Shown one piece after another: positions 44,395-56,757 of a DNA stretch of 64,000 bases (position 1 is the first letter of the stretch; each line of letters begins with the position of its first letter). The position numbers were made by a program, and so were the translations under genes. The notes beneath the pieces were generated by a model. That model did no database searches, had not been told where the DNA came from, and saw nothing but the letters and a program-made list of their open reading frames with translations. Source of the stretch: Diabrotica undecimpunctata (taxonomy: Eukaryota; Arthropoda; Insecta; Coleoptera; Chrysomelidae); the NCBI RefSeq assembly GCF_040954645.1, contig NC_092806.1, forward strand, positions 6,696,001-6,760,000, read 5' to 3'.

Positions 44395-45480
44395 AATGCA
44401 ATTAAGTGTTTTATAGACTTCGAATTTATATGCTTTATAGACTTCGAAAAAGCATTTGATAGAGTAAGACACGACCTACTATTAGAACGTTTGCAAGAAG
44501 TCGGTTTAGATGGAAAAGACATCAAATTCTTAAAAAACTTGTACTGAAACCAAAACGCCAGAGTTAGGATCGAAGGTTCCACATCCGCAGAACTAGAAAT
44601 TAGAAGGGGAGTTAGACAGGGATGCCTCTGCTGTTTAATCTTTACTCCGAGTTTCTATTTACAGAAGCATTGGAAAGGATGGAGTCAATGTGAATGGCGT
44701 AAATATCAACAGTATCAGATACGCCGATGATACAGTGTTAATTGCGGATTCCGACTTAGATCTACAACGACTCATCGACAAGACCAACTCGACCTGTGAG
44801 CAATTTGGTATGAAAATAAATATTAAAAAAACCAAAACGTACCTCAACCTTGCACAATAAATGGGCACATTTTAGAAAAGGTCGATAGATTTAAGTACCT
44901 GGGATATTGGATCGATAGCAGCCTAAATCCTGATCTAGAAATTAGATCGAGAATAGAACAGGCCAGAAAATCTTTCGAAAAAATAAAAAAACTGCTTTGT
45001 GATTCTCGAATAAAACTCGAAATTCGACTACGTTTATCAAAATGCTACGTCTGGTCGACTCTTCTATATGCAGTTGAAACGTGGACCCTTAAAACATCAA
45101 CCGTAAATAAATTGGAGGCCTTTGAAATGTGGATCTACCGGAGAATACTCAAAATTTCATGGACATCGCATACCTCAAACGAAGAAGTGCTGCATAGAAT
45201 AGGCAAGGAAAGAGAACTTTTTAACACAGTAAAAGTTAGAAAAACATCATACCTAGGCCACATACTGAGAAATAATAAGTACCAATATGCCCAACTTATA
45301 GTGAAAGGAAAAATCGAGGGAAAGAGAGGCCTAGGAAGGTAAAGACTATCGTGGCTCAGAAACATCCGACAATGGACAGGGCTAAATTTTGAACAGCTAA
45401 TAAGAACAGCTGAAGATAGAGAAGAGTTTAAAATTGTAGTAGCCAACATCCATTGAGGAGAGGGCACTTTAAGAAGAAGA
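44395..45480 (+). pseudogene. Family C LINE, RT to 3' end
   Basis: Starts with a short repeated segment (TTTATAGACTTCGAA twice, 44411-44449), then CFIDFEKAFDRVRHDLLLER (catalytic Asp), a stop, ARVRIEGSTSAELEIRRGVR, a frameshift, and INSIRYADDTVLIADSDLDL (catalytic YADD). The C-terminal part reads YLGYWIDSSLNPDLEIRSRI, EAFEMWIYRRILKISW and SWLRNIRQWTGLNFEQLIRT. A late in-frame TGA replaces the residue after VVANIH. The 3' tail is AAGAAGAAGAAGAA. Four or more lesions; otherwise well preserved. Confidence 0.86.
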
Positions 45481-46033
45481 AGAATTGAGTTTTGCCAAGT
45501 ATTAATTTGTCATCGTTTTTTCATGAGTTGTTGAAAGTAATTATGCAACAAGAGAATATACTTTTTGGTGGATGCGCATCGTGATATCGGAAAATGACAA
45601 AGAACGCTATAATAGTCCACGGAAATAGGATTTTTCAAGTGACACTGACCCTTCCAGCCAAACGACAGTTATTTTGAATAGTATAAACATCTATAACAAG
45701 AATGTATTCGCTTCCTGCAGTCGATTTTTGGACTTAATTAGTTGAATCGCTTACTTCAGAAAAAACCTAAGTCACATTCGGACAGTTTGCAGGAGATGAA
45801 ACTAACGTTTTCAGAGTTTATCTGAACATTTTCACTAGAAGTGAAGTTTGAAGTTAATATATTATACCTAATGTAAGAGTTTATCAAAAACAAAGGCATT
45901 CTAAATCGTTACTAAATTATTTAAACAAACATTTTTAAAATGGACTTAGGTTTTTCCAGTACTGAAATGTCAGGTTTCAAAACTAAAGTATTTATTACTA
46001 AACAAGATTATTTAACATTCAATATAACACAGT
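45481..46033. other. Gene-free stretch with paired inverted motif
   Basis: AAAAAACCTAAGTC (about 45771-45784) and GACTTAGGTTTTT (about 45946-45958) are inverted copies. The segment lies just downstream of the decayed gene at 46034-47480 and could be a subterminal region of that element (inference). Confidence 0.4.
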
Positions 46034-47480
46034 TTATTTTATGACTTCCTTGAATTTTTTCTTAGTTGCTAATGTTTGAATAATATTTTCGTAAAATGGT
46101 TTGAACGGTTCCTCCACCCATTCAAGTGGTGTGGTCAAATTTTCTTTTTTGGCCTCTAGTATTAGAATTGGGTCTTTATACGTAATTTGAGTTGGCATTT
46201 TAACTGTGACATTGCTTGTTTTTTTAATGGAAACATTGAAGGTACTCCACATCGCACCATTAATGTATTCACTTGCTCGAATACTGCTGGGAGCATCAAC
46301 GCTGTAGACAAAATGATGCAATTTGGAAATTGAGAACTAAATTCGTTGGTCCCTTGTTAACTTCTGTGTCTTGGTCGACGAACCTGTGGGCTTTTAATAC
46401 CTAGGCCACTAGTCTTTAAAATTTATAATACTTTTTCTTTTAATTTCAGACACCGTGAGTAGGTTTTGGGCACTTACGGTACCAATGATCTTCGTGTATT
46501 TATGGATGTCATTAACTCGGTCAAATTTTCTGAGGTTTCTTTTAATAATTCCAAAAATACGGTCACAGGTAAGAAATGATTGACGTCGAAGTGGGAAAAA
46601 TTGTTAATTTTTTTTTAAATTTGCCTGTATCGGTTAAAGCCAAACACATTCTTGTAAAGCAGTGGTTATTGTTTTGACCTGGCCAGTTGTCAGAAAACAG
46701 GCGTATTTCTTTTACATCTGTTTCAATATATTTTTCAATATAATCTAATAGAAAGCTGCAGACTTTATTCGAGCTTTTTTATGCTTCTGCTTCGTGTTAA
46801 ATAGAAAGAACTATTTTTCGTGATTTAATATTGGTGATGCAAAAAACATTAATGGTAAGCTGCGACGGATAAAATAGGTCTTGTAGAGGAATTGCAGGAA
46901 GTTAAAGGTTCTGCATAAAATCGATTGCTTCTACATCATCTCTTTGAATGCATTCCTCAACTTGATTATGTAGAAAAGTGTAAAATTTTTTATTTCGGCG
47001 GCAGTGTACGACTTTTTCGGCAACCGCTACTGTTTTGCTGTTTCACTAAGACTAGGGATCTTAATTTTTAAATTAAGCTCGTCACAAACATTGCATGTGT
47101 CAATTTGTGGCCTACCAAAACGTAGGTTAAAATTTTCATGAAAAAATTTATTGTAATAACTGTATTTCACTCTTCTCTCAGGATACTTTTATCTAAGTAC
47201 TTAAATTCCTTAACAGAATAATAAGACTCTGACTGAAAATATAGTTATGTGGCTACGGATTAGTTCCCTAGTTCCAGCATCAATAATGTTCCCTTTTATA
47301 TTTTTTCACCTTTTATCTGTAGGTATCACACAACATACCACAAGTCTTTTAATTATTCTTAGCCTTTCTCTTTTAATGGCGTGAATACCTAAAAAAGCAC
47401 CTTCACATATTATCTTTTTTTTAGTCTGATCAACATTAACAAAGAACTTCTATCTCCTTCAGTACGTTTTCTTCTCCTAG
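46034..47480 (-). pseudogene. Uncharacterised DDE-like family, decayed copy
   Basis: Minus strand, in order and in changing frames: ICEGAFLGIHAIKRERLRII, PTDKR, YSYYNKFFHENFNLRFGRPQ with DTCNVCDEL (a CxxC pair), AIDFMQN, NVFCITNIKSRKIV, RLFSDNWPGQNNNH, SFLTCDRIFGIIKRNLRKFD and finally the open frame 46321-46034 with HHFVYSVDAPSSIRASEY. I recognise this order from a large, unnamed group of arthropod proteins. The D in DFMQN, the D in FSDN and the D in CDRIFG sit where an RNase H-type DDE triad would be, so a transposase or derived nuclease is a reasonable guess, not an established fact. At least six lesions. The N-terminal part of a related protein is at 1456-1951. Confidence 0.6.
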
Positions 47481-48244
47481 ACACCTAAATTACTTCTATT
47501 AATTCTTATAAACAGCTTTGTTTATAACAATCAAGATATTTAATTAGCGTTTTTTCAAGGAACATACTTTAAAATTTTCTTGTGTTAAATACTAAAAAAA
47601 TCGACTTTCAATTAATTTCACAAAGCTTTAAAATGTGGTCCTCAAAATGGGACTCAAAAGAGTCCTAAAAAAAATTGACACTCGCAAGAGCGATGGAGGC
47701 GGAAAGAGCTCTTAACTATATATCCGATTCTTGTTTATGAATTTTGATTTTTTTTAATTTGTATGTACTTTTTGGGTACATTACCAATATGCATTATTAA
47801 AATAAATAAGGGAGGCAGACCAAAGAAGAGGCAAACCACTTAAGAAGGACATGTCTGTGAAGGAGACATTATTTTGGATTTTTTTTCAAGCAAAGCTTTT
47901 ATACCGCCTTTGTATTATTATTATTTTTTTCTCTACAGTAAAATTCTGAAGCGATAATCACGGAACTAGCGTCACAAGATGGTGTCGTTACGGGTAGCAT
48001 CATAAAATAGCGGTTCTTGACATCAATTCACTTCTCGATCACTTCGTTTCTCGTCATCATGTATTTATTCTAAGTAGGTTTAAAATAAATACTGCGTGAA
48101 AAATAACTAACAAAATACAGACATTAAATAAAGTAAAAAATTTAAATAATATCTGTCACTAAAAGATTCAATTCGTAACGATTGTCAAAATGTAATGAAA
48201 GTCATAAATGTCATCCAAATAATTTTTATAATAATTCTTGTTTT
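47481..48244. other. Gene-free stretch
   Basis: No coding similarity. The patch 47640-47720 is GC-richer (GCGATGGAGGCGG). The rest is AT-rich. Confidence 0.4.
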
Positions 48245-49390
48245 AAAATAATAATCATAATCAATGGCGCTACAACTCTTCGTGAGTCTTTTGCTGCGTT
48301 TACTATTGCCTTCCACGTTTGTTGGTCCTGTGCCAGTAATTCCCATTGTCGCACTCCCATTTTCTCTAGATCTTCTTTGACTGCATATTTCGACCTTTTT
48401 CTAGGCCGCCCTACAGACCTTCTTCCCTCTGTATCTGCCCCTCCATTCGTTTGTCACGCTGTCTCTGCAAAGGTCATATATCATTCGAAGAATTTTACGT
48501 TCTCACACCAGCAATCTATTTATTTCTCTTTTTGTTAGCGTCCATGTTTCGCTTCCATACGCGACTGCTGGTCGTATTATGATCTTATAAAGGCGAGTAT
48601 GATTTTTGCTCCACGAGCAGTTATGTCTGGTTTTATTTATGGATATATTTTTCGCATGACATATTCTAAGGCCAGGTTAAACAACAATGGGGACAACGGA
48701 TCTCCCTGTCTCAGTCCAGAATTTACGCAGAAAGCATTTGATATTTTCCCCCAATTCTAACTTGTGCAAAAGAGTTACTTACACACATTTGTGTTACTGC
48801 AGCTAGTTTCTTGGGTACGCCGAGCTCGATCATTTCCTTCCATAATGTTGCACGATTAATTGAATCATAAACCTGTTTGAAGTCTATAAAAATCTGATGC
48901 ACGTCGTGATTATATTCCCAATACTTTTCAAGCATTTGTCTTATTGTAAATATTGGATCAATAGTCGATCTGCCAGGCCTGAAACCACACTGGTAGTCAC
49001 CAACTATTTCTTCGGCGTATGGTACTAATCTTTTTAATAATATCGAAGCCAATGTTTTATATGTAGTGTTGATTAGTGAGATTCCTCTGTAATTCATGCA
49101 TGATTCCTTTTTTCCTTTTTTGTGTATTGGTACAATAATACTACTACACCATTCTTTCGGCATTATTTCTTGTTGCCAGGCCATTTCTATTAATTGATGG
49201 ATTTTACTTATGAATTCATGACCGCCTGTTTTAATTAGCTCGGCATCAATATTGTTCAAACCAGGGGATTTATCGTTTTTATGGATGCGTAATTTCTTCC
49301 ATGCTTGGTGGGGGTATTTCTAATTCGACCGTTTGATACTCATGTTCTCCGTTGTTTCCACCATTTTCATTGTTTTCATCAGTGAAATTT
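48245..49390 (-). pseudogene. RTE-type LINE (family F)
   Basis: Minus strand: ELEIPPPSMEEITH, a frame change, then the open frame 49259-48723 with NNIDAELIKTGGHEFISKIH, SCMNYRGISLINTTYKTL, DYQCGFRPGRSTIDPIFTIR and QIFIDFKQVYDSINRATLWK (catalytic Asp; usually KQAYDS). A stop in LSA is followed by NSGLRQGDPLSPLLFNLALE. The catalytic YADD segment is deleted: near 48650 the text jumps to RLYKIIIRPAVAYGSETWTL. The end reads VNAAKDSRRVVAPL with a TGATTATGATTATT tail. Internally deleted and dead. Confidence 0.82.
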
Positions 49391-49689
49391 CATGTAGGTA
49401 AATACAATTACAATTTCTAAACATATTATTAAGTTTATATTGTAATTAAATTTACTATTAAATAATTATAATTTAAATTTTATTATTAGTATTTGGTCTG
49501 AATTTGACAGGTTTGTCATAAGTAAACAACGCTTTTTTAATACGTTAACAGATGGCGTTTGGTGCAAACATAGTTAAATTTGTTTAAAATAAAATAATTA
49601 TAATCAATAAAATTACTTTATTTAATTTTAAATATAATATTTAAATTTTAAAAATAGAAAAACATAGTATAAATCTCAGCACTAGTCTA
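49391..49689. other. Gene-free AT-rich stretch
   Basis: Nothing recognised. The last two bases (TA) may be the target of the pogo-like element. Confidence 0.4.
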
Positions 49690-52007
49690 CAGTAGGGAAA
49701 AGGGGGGAATAGTGGCCGCTAAGCATCTTGGTTTATTTATATTGCTACATAGCTTTAAAAATTATACTGTTAACGTAAATAAAACATCAAACCTTAGTAC
49801 TTTAAACTCTATTTACAAAACATTGACAATTAAAACGGTTTTTTAGACTTCTACTGGTGGCCATATTTACCCGCTGCCGAGGGGTAAAAGTGACCACTGC
49901 CACTTAAATAAAGATAATTAAATGCAGAAATCGCAAATGTAAATTTTGCCTTCGAAACTGATACAGTCTTTGTGTGCCCATTGGCAGCAAATGCTGCATT
50001 GGATCCAGAGTTCTCTGTTTTTACCGAATTCGCCACAAATTGTGCAAATATCTTCGGTAACGTCACTATCACGGTCATCGTCATCATCCTCATCTTCAGA
50101 TGATATATCTTATTTTTTGTTTGGTTCCTTTGCTGGCTTTATTTCTCATTTGCTCCTCCTTCTTTCGCTGTTTTTCTTCTAGAAGTAACTTCATTGGTGT
50201 TGATATCATTATCTCGGAATATTGCTTCCTATTGCTTTTGTGGATGGATCTTTTATTTCCAGCTGAGTCATCTTTTGAGCATCCTGGTAGTGGAAATATG
50301 TCAACAAAAGATACTTCAAACTTTTTGTCATGTGTCGAACTTTCTTTATTCGCCTTAACTTCCTTATAATCTTTCTCCTTCTCTAATCCACTTTTTTCTC
50401 TTGGTCTAGTGTCTTTTTATCTTTTTCTTTTAGGAATAATTCACCTGGAGCAAATTCTTCATCGGTAAAATTTTCAGGATTATATGGAAATATTCCTGTA
50501 TTCTTAAAACCTTTAATGGCTTTGACTAGTGTGGCTATGCGACCGTAGGAATTTTTAAATATTTCAGCTATTTCAAATGTCGTAATACACTCATGAGGAT
50601 GACTTTGAAGATAATTGCCACATTAAATGTTATACGCTGGTTTTAACGATGAGTTTCAGCGGTTGGAGTCGATGCGATGTGTGCGGGGGTATGGTTAACA
50701 TTATAATTCCTCGTTCTTTACAAAAATTATATGTCTCTAATGTACAGTGGCTACTGTGATTGTCAACGATTAACAAAACTGGATCCTCTTTTGAAGGTTT
50801 TACAACACTGTAAAAATGCTGGAGCCATTCGAGAAATATTTGCTCATTTATCCACCCATTATCCGAGCAGCAGTAAACTCCACCAGGTGGCCCATTTTTC
50901 TTTAGCTCTGGTTACATCCTTTTGCGGGCATAAATAAACAAAGCTAGAATATATGTTCCTGAGGCACTTATGTAGCACATAATAGTTGTTGTTTGACTTC
51001 TTTCTGTGCTTGTAATAAAGCCGACTCTCTTTTATCCGTTATCAGCAAGTATTTTTCCGGGGTTTTGGACGATTGTTATGCCTGTCTCGTCTGCATTATA
51101 TATTTTGGATGCCGAAAATTTATAATTATCCAATATGGGTTTTAAATTAGAGAAAAATAGGTTTACTTCAGTTTTGTTAAAAGCAGATATGCGGTTAATA
51201 CTTGTCGTCTCCGGTTTTCTTAATCGATTAGTTGGATTTCTTTTAAGGAAGCCGTCAAGCCAGTCTCTTCAAGCACATTTTTTTATTTCTGTGGGAGTTA
51301 TTCCATAAAAATGTTTTGATAACTTTATGATCTGCTTTGTCAAAACTTCTTTTTCTTTGATAAATACAGAATTACGACCTAAAGAAGCAGCTGTTGTATC
51401 ATTTCGCCTTAGTCGTAGTTGAATTTTAGACCTGGGAATTGCAAAACTTCTTGCAACTTTGCGGATGCTTCTGCCATTATTTACTGCACTTATTGCTGCA
51501 CTAAGTTGCCCAGCATTCCATCGTGCTTTGTCACTTTTTCTCTTAGGCATCTGAAATATAAGAATTTATAAAGAAATACTCTGTATTATATAAAAACAAT
51601 TTGGGGGTAATAGTGGCCGGCCAGCATTACCTCCAAGCGCGTGGCTATTATAACCCCAAAATACATATTTATACTGATTGACTCATAATCATTAATCACT
51701 TAATTTAATATATAGTCTTAAACTACAATAAAAATTTAACAAATGGGTTCCAATTATGCAGCGAAATTACATACTTCTACATACCTTTAAAAATCTTGCA
51801 CTAATACATCAACTCAAACAAAATATGACATTTTCAAAAATTCTTTCTTTGCCGGCAAAACATCGTCATTGTTTTAGGTACAGTTTGAATAAAACACTGT
51901 TAGATGGCGCAACAGGTATCAAACGCGAAATAATATTAGGCCGTAAATGTAAATATTTCATGGCTACCATTACCCCAGCGGCCACCATTCCCCCCTTTCC
52001 CCTACTG
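49690..52007 (-). mobile_element. Pogo-like DNA transposon
   Basis: 2,318 bp. Ends are inverted copies beginning CAGTAGGG and sharing AAAGGGGGGAAT and GTGGCCGCT. TA precedes the left end; the right end is followed by CT, so the expected TA duplication is not visible there. The gene on the minus strand has a psq-type DNA-binding domain, a DDE domain and a C-terminal zinc finger. Confidence 0.82.
49918..51550 (-). pseudogene. Pogo-like transposase with PHD-type finger
   Basis: The start at 51550 opens MPKRKSDKARWNAGQLSAAI and RSIRKVARSFAIPRSKIQ, a psq-type helix-turn-helix. After broken DNA the DDE part reads YNADETGITIVQ (first Asp), PGGVYCCSDNGW, DPVLLIVDNHSSH (second Asp), IPPHTSHRLQPLK, where the third Asp of LQPLD is Lys. 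Then FEIAEIFKNSYGRIATLVKA and NTGIFPYNPENFTDEEF. The C-terminus has an acidic run and DICTICGEFGKNRELWIQCS with CCQWAHKDC and YICDFC, a PHD-like finger, ending at 49918-49920. At least five lesions plus the lost catalytic Asp: inactive. Confidence 0.83.
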
Positions 52008-52929
52008 CTTACTGTTCCACTTTTTTTATATTTCCGTCCTATTTTATACAAATGGAATTAAATTTTATTTGTCAGTGACCTACACTGAAGACATATGTAA
52101 GTCTAAATAAAAAAAATATTGATGTTTTTCGATAATCAATAATACTAATAATAACTTTTAAAGGTATATTCTCTCACTGAAATAAAATAATTTCCAGTAG
52201 ACATTTTAGACTACTAAAATAGTTTTATCTTATGTAGAAATCGAGCCGAAGATCTCAACGTTTCACGAAATAATACCAGACGCGGTAATCAGATAAATCC
52301 CTTCATCAAACGCTTTTATCAAACAAAACTTCTCCACAAATAAAACAAAGGACAGCGATGCCGTGAGCAACCTAATCAGTGTCAACAGCTAGGGTCAAAA
52401 CACTGGACTCTGCGTCCGTTTGATTGGGCTAAAGTTACAGTGTAAATGGCGCTGTATTACCTTTTATCTGGAAAAGACGCTTTGATAAAGAGGTGAAAAA
52501 CAAGCGAGGCGATCCAAGTATAATTCCGTCAAGCATGAGCGGTCCAAGAAAATATTTTTTCACAAGGTTTCGGAAGTGAAAATAGAGATATTTGACAAAA
52601 AATATTCAACAGGTGTATCTATACTGCTACTCAAAATCATCGCATCGCTTATAAATTGATATTGTATTTATGTTTTTCAATTATTATTAAATTTAGTGTT
52701 AGAATGTGAAAACAATGTTTTATTTAAAAAGATTTTTGCCAATTTATATTTTTAATATTTGAAAGAATTAAAAAAATTATTATTATAAAAAAAATGTATT
52801 ACATTACTGCAATTTAATATTTTTGTTGGGAATAAGCCACAATTTACCAAGATAAGTTTATTTAACATTTCAATTTCCCCTTTAGAACAATATTATATTG
52901 AAATTACAAAATAGCTTCAGAACAATATT
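52008..52929. other. Gene-free stretch
   Basis: About 52230-52560 keeps CpG sites and shows no mobile-element motif. A direct repeat AGAACAATATTATATT lies at about 52886-52899 and 52920-52935. Confidence 0.4.
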
Positions 52930-53300
52930 ATATTACTCGTTCGGCTAAGGCATTTTGAAAGATTTTTGCAAGGCTAGTAATAAGTGATATAGAACGATAA
53001 TTTTGCACCATTTTTGTATCATCTTTTTAAAATATAGGCATAAATACAGATTTTTTAAAATGGCTTTATAAGTTATCGGATCAACAACATAATTAGAAAT
53101 TATCTGTAACAGATCGGCGCAAATGTTATCCATACCAAGAGATTTTTTTGGTTTTAGGGAATGAATAATACTCTGAACTTCTGTTTTCGTTACGGGTTTT
53201 AGAAAAAACGTACTATGACATGTAGTTTTTGGATGATCAGAGAAGATGATATTTTAATACTTTTAGCAATTAACACGTACACCCTACATTAGAAAAATAA
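52930..53300 (-). pseudogene. CR1/Jockey-group LINE, RT N-terminal fragment
   Basis: Minus strand: PVTKTEVQSIIHSLKPKKSL, GMDNICADLLQIISNYVVDP, then in another frame KSVFMPIF, a stop, NYRSISLITSLAKIFQNALA. These are the first two RT motifs of a Jockey/CR1-type LINE. Both ends are truncated; one frameshift and one stop are visible. Confidence 0.7.
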
Positions 53301-53857
53301 TCAATAAAAAATTCTGACTATCAGTGATTATCTTATTATTTTGGTTTAAAATGGAATGGATTTCACTTTTTGTGCTATTATTACAGAGGTAAGTACAAAT
53401 AGAGACACTATTAAAGACGACGTTATCGATTGTAATAATGGTATGAGTATGGATATTGATATAAATACAACTACAGATAAGAATGTTGAATTTATAATAA
53501 AAACTAATCACAGTAAGAATGAAAAAGCAGATCCGAATAATATTAGCAATGATAAACGTGATAACGGTGATAATTTGGTTAACTCTGATGATAACGTTAA
53601 CTATTATTATCAGAATTATTAATAGTGATAAGAAAAATTGCAAAATCGATAAAACCTTTTTAAGGAAATAATGATCATACTAAAACAAAGGAATATGGCT
53701 AGAATATCCATGAAGATATGACTTTAACTTAGAAATATGGATGATAACTTAATATTTTTCTTAAAAAAATCTTTATAAAAGTGTTCTTATTTCAAAACTT
53801 GAGCGTGAATGAGCTCTATCCAGAAAAAATGATAGAAGTATAAGCGGTATTAGCTCA
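53301..53857. other. Gene-free stretch
   Basis: The open frames here (53356-53622 plus, 53284-53643 minus) are Asp/Asn-rich or Ile-rich and reflect base composition. No similarity recognised. Confidence 0.4.
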
Positions 53858-53935
53858 TTGGAGAGGTTGTACGATCGATTGATAAAAGAACACATTGAAA
53901 ACCAATATAAAGAAATAGAAGATCAGAGCAGATTA
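53858..53935 (+). pseudogene. LINE RT scrap
   Basis: RLYDRLIKEHIENQYKEIED followed by Q resembles the RT stretch before the Q-GFR motif of RTE-type LINEs, with GFR replaced. Only about 80 bp are recognisable. Confidence 0.4.
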
Positions 53936-53959
53936 AGTGATGTACAGGATCCAACTTGT

Positions 53960-54248
53960 ATATACAGTACAATTTGGAGACGGTTATCGCCATATTCCCG
54001 TTCTCCTCCGCCAATCCTCCCGGTCCAAACCATGCTACTTCTCCAAACCTCTTGATTTCATCGCTCTTCTAATTCCTTCATTCCATGAGCGTCGACGTCT
54101 ACCTCTTTTTCTTTTTCAAGGGGGCTTCCATCTGTGAAATTTTTGGGGCCAACGTTCATCAGGAATTCTCAATAGGCGTCCAAACCATTTTAAACTTCTT
54201 CTTTTTATTCTGTCAATGACCGTTTCTGTAGCATTTATGTTATTGTCA
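53960..54248 (-). pseudogene. Family D LINE, C-terminal part (left of the CR1 insertion)
   Basis: Minus strand: NINATETVIDRIKRRSLKWF, then frame-shifted RIPDERWPQK, RGRRRRSWNEGIRRAMKSRG and a final stop. This is the C-terminus belonging to the RT fragment at 56758-57302: read across the intervening CR1 element the two parts are collinear. Confidence 0.7.
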
Positions 54249-56757
54249 ATGTGGCATTAAGCAGTTAGTAACAGAACCTACTAGAATTACGAATTTTAGT
54301 GAAACCTTAATTGATTATGTTCTTGTTAATAATGATCTGGTTAGTTGTTTTGTTCATTCAACTCCCAAGTTGAGTGATCATCCAATAATATCGGTCAGTT
54401 TTAGTAATAGCTTTCAAAATTTTAATGTATCTAGTAAACGTTACAGATGTCTGAACGAGGAAAAAATATATCAAATCCAAATGAATTTACTTTCTTGTGA
54501 TTGGGATTTAGATTGTACTGATGTCAATACTATTTACAATGAAATTTTATCAAACAGTCAGTCTGTCATAAATAAAATAGCACCTATTCAAACATGTCAG
54601 ATCAAAAGTAACATACCATGGTTTGATAACGAAGTTAATAGTAAAATTAAAATTAGGGACAAATTATACAAAGCTTTTAAAACTGCTAACATAAATGATA
54701 GAAATGCCAAATGGGAGGATTTTAAAAGAGCAAGAAATGTAGTAGTTAATATGTTAAAAGCAAAAAAACAACAATATTATTTTGATAAAATCGATAGGTA
54801 TAAAAATAACTCTAGACTTATTTGGAAAACGCTAAAAACACTAATTAACAATAATTGTCAAAATTCCCTTATCGCATTGAATTTAAGGTCCAGAATCAGT
54901 TATGCATTCTGAGTGACAAAGTTGAAATGGTGCGTCAGTTTGGTGAGTATTTCGTTTCTAGTATTCAGCAAATTGTTGAAACTATCGACTCTGAAGAACT
55001 ATGGAGTTATGATAATCAGAATTTGTATCCTAGTATACATGAATTTCGGTTACTGTCACTGAGCGACTTGGCAGTCATGGTTAAGTCGTTAGATAATAGA
55101 AGTAACAATAATGAAATACTAAACTCCAAAATATTAAAAGAGGTTTTTGTAACTTGTGGTCACGTTATCTTAAATTTTATAAATACTTCTCTTAGATCAT
55201 CAAAAATTCCAGATTTACTAAAAATCAGTACAGTTGTTCCAATACCAAAAGTTAATAATACTATTAAGGCGGATGAATTTAGACCTATAAATATACTTCT
55301 GCCCATTAAGAAATTATTAGAATTGGTAGTATATGATCAAGTCATGGATCACATTGATAAAAATGAAATCTTAATGAATACTCAGTCAGGTTTTCGTATA
55401 AAGTATTCATGTGAAACTGCACTGCAACTTTCACTTTTTAAATTCAGGTCTGAATTGGACAATAATAATGATGTAGTAGTAGTATTCCTTGATTTAAAAA
55501 GAGCGTTTGAAACTATTGATCGTAATATACTTCTCACTAAATTAGAAGGCTATGGTATTGGAGGAAATGTTCTTGAATGGTTTAAAGATTACTTATTGAA
55601 TAGAAAGCAACAAGTGAGGATTGATGATATTACTTCTTCTGCAATTAGTGTTAATATTGGGGTACCTCAAGGTAGTGTCTTAGGACCCCATTTATTTATA
55701 TTGTATTTAAATACTTGTTTGTTAAATGTGATTTCTTTAATTTGTATGCAGATGACACCCTACTTGCATGTTTTGATTCAAACTTAGAAAATGCTGTATC
55801 TAAAATGAACTCAGCGTTGCAGTCTGTTAATAAATATTTAAAGATCAACAAACTAAAGTTAAATGTGTTAAAGACAAAGGCTATGATAATAACAACGAAA
55901 TACAAATACTCAAATATTGATATTAATACTATTAATCTTCAAATTGACAATGACAAAATAGAAATCATTACAACAATTAAGTACCTTGGTTTTAAATTGG
56001 ATAATTTATTGTCTTTTAATGACCATTTTAATTACCTATTAAAAAAGATTTCTAAAAAATTATACTTTTTTTCAAGAATATCTAAAAATTTGTTAACTTC
56101 AACTAAAATTACAGTTTTTAATGCGATTATTTAACCTCACTTCGATTTTTGCTCGTCAGTTTTTTTTTCTCTTCAATTTAAATCAATCGGCCCAGTTGCA
56201 AAAATTACAAAATCGTGGAATGAGAATCATTAGTGGTGGAAACAGATATACACCTATAGCAACAATGCTTAGCATGCTGCAGTGGGTTTTAGTTCAACAA
56301 ATGGTCTTTTACCTTACAATGTTGTTCATTTATAAAATTCTAAATAATTTGGCCCCTGCTTACTTTTGTGAGTTTATTACACGGAATTGTGATATTCACA
56401 ATTACCCTACTCGAGGTAAGTGCAATTTACACATTGTGAAAACAAAAAGGACGGCTTCAAGAAACTCTTTGTTATTTAAGGGTTTTGATCTTTTTAATAA
56501 GCTTCCTCAAAGAGTTCAAAGTTGTTCATCTATACAAATGTTTAAAAGCAAATTAATGGACCATATTAAAAGCACCAATAGTTAGGTAGTTGTTTTGTTG
56601 TCATGTTTTATGTTATATATTATTGTTTTATATTTTTTATTAAGTGTAGATACCATATTTTAAGTGTAATTGTTATTTTTATCATATATGAATGTTATAA
56701 ATTGATTAATTTTGTATGTATTAGGGCTTTTCCTATTTTTGAATCAATAAACTTCTT
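54249..56757 (+). pseudogene. CR1-group LINE, nearly full RT, three frameshifts
   Basis: Starts inside the endonuclease: EPTRITNFSETLIDYV, then KLSDHPIISVSF (SDH box). The linker contains NIPWFDNEVNSKIKIRDKLY and the RT has DEFRPINILLPIKKLLE, TQSGFRIKYSCETALQLSLF, VVVFLDLKRAFETID (first catalytic Asp), IGVPQGSVLGPHLFILY and LYADDTLLACFDS (catalytic). C-terminal: IKYLGFKLDNLLSFNDHF, NRGMRIISGGNRYTPIATML and NKLPQRVQSCSS, stop at 56583-56585. The four frames overlap by 13-72 bases, so only three frameshifts separate this copy from an open RT. The 3' untranslated region ends in AATAAACTTCTTCAA near 56757. CR1/L2/Daphne group by motif. Confidence 0.88.

Noticed and set aside
53356..53622. 88-codon Asp/Asn-rich frame
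   Set aside because: Low-complexity GATAAT-rich DNA, no homology recognised, and an equally long Ile-rich frame lies antisense.
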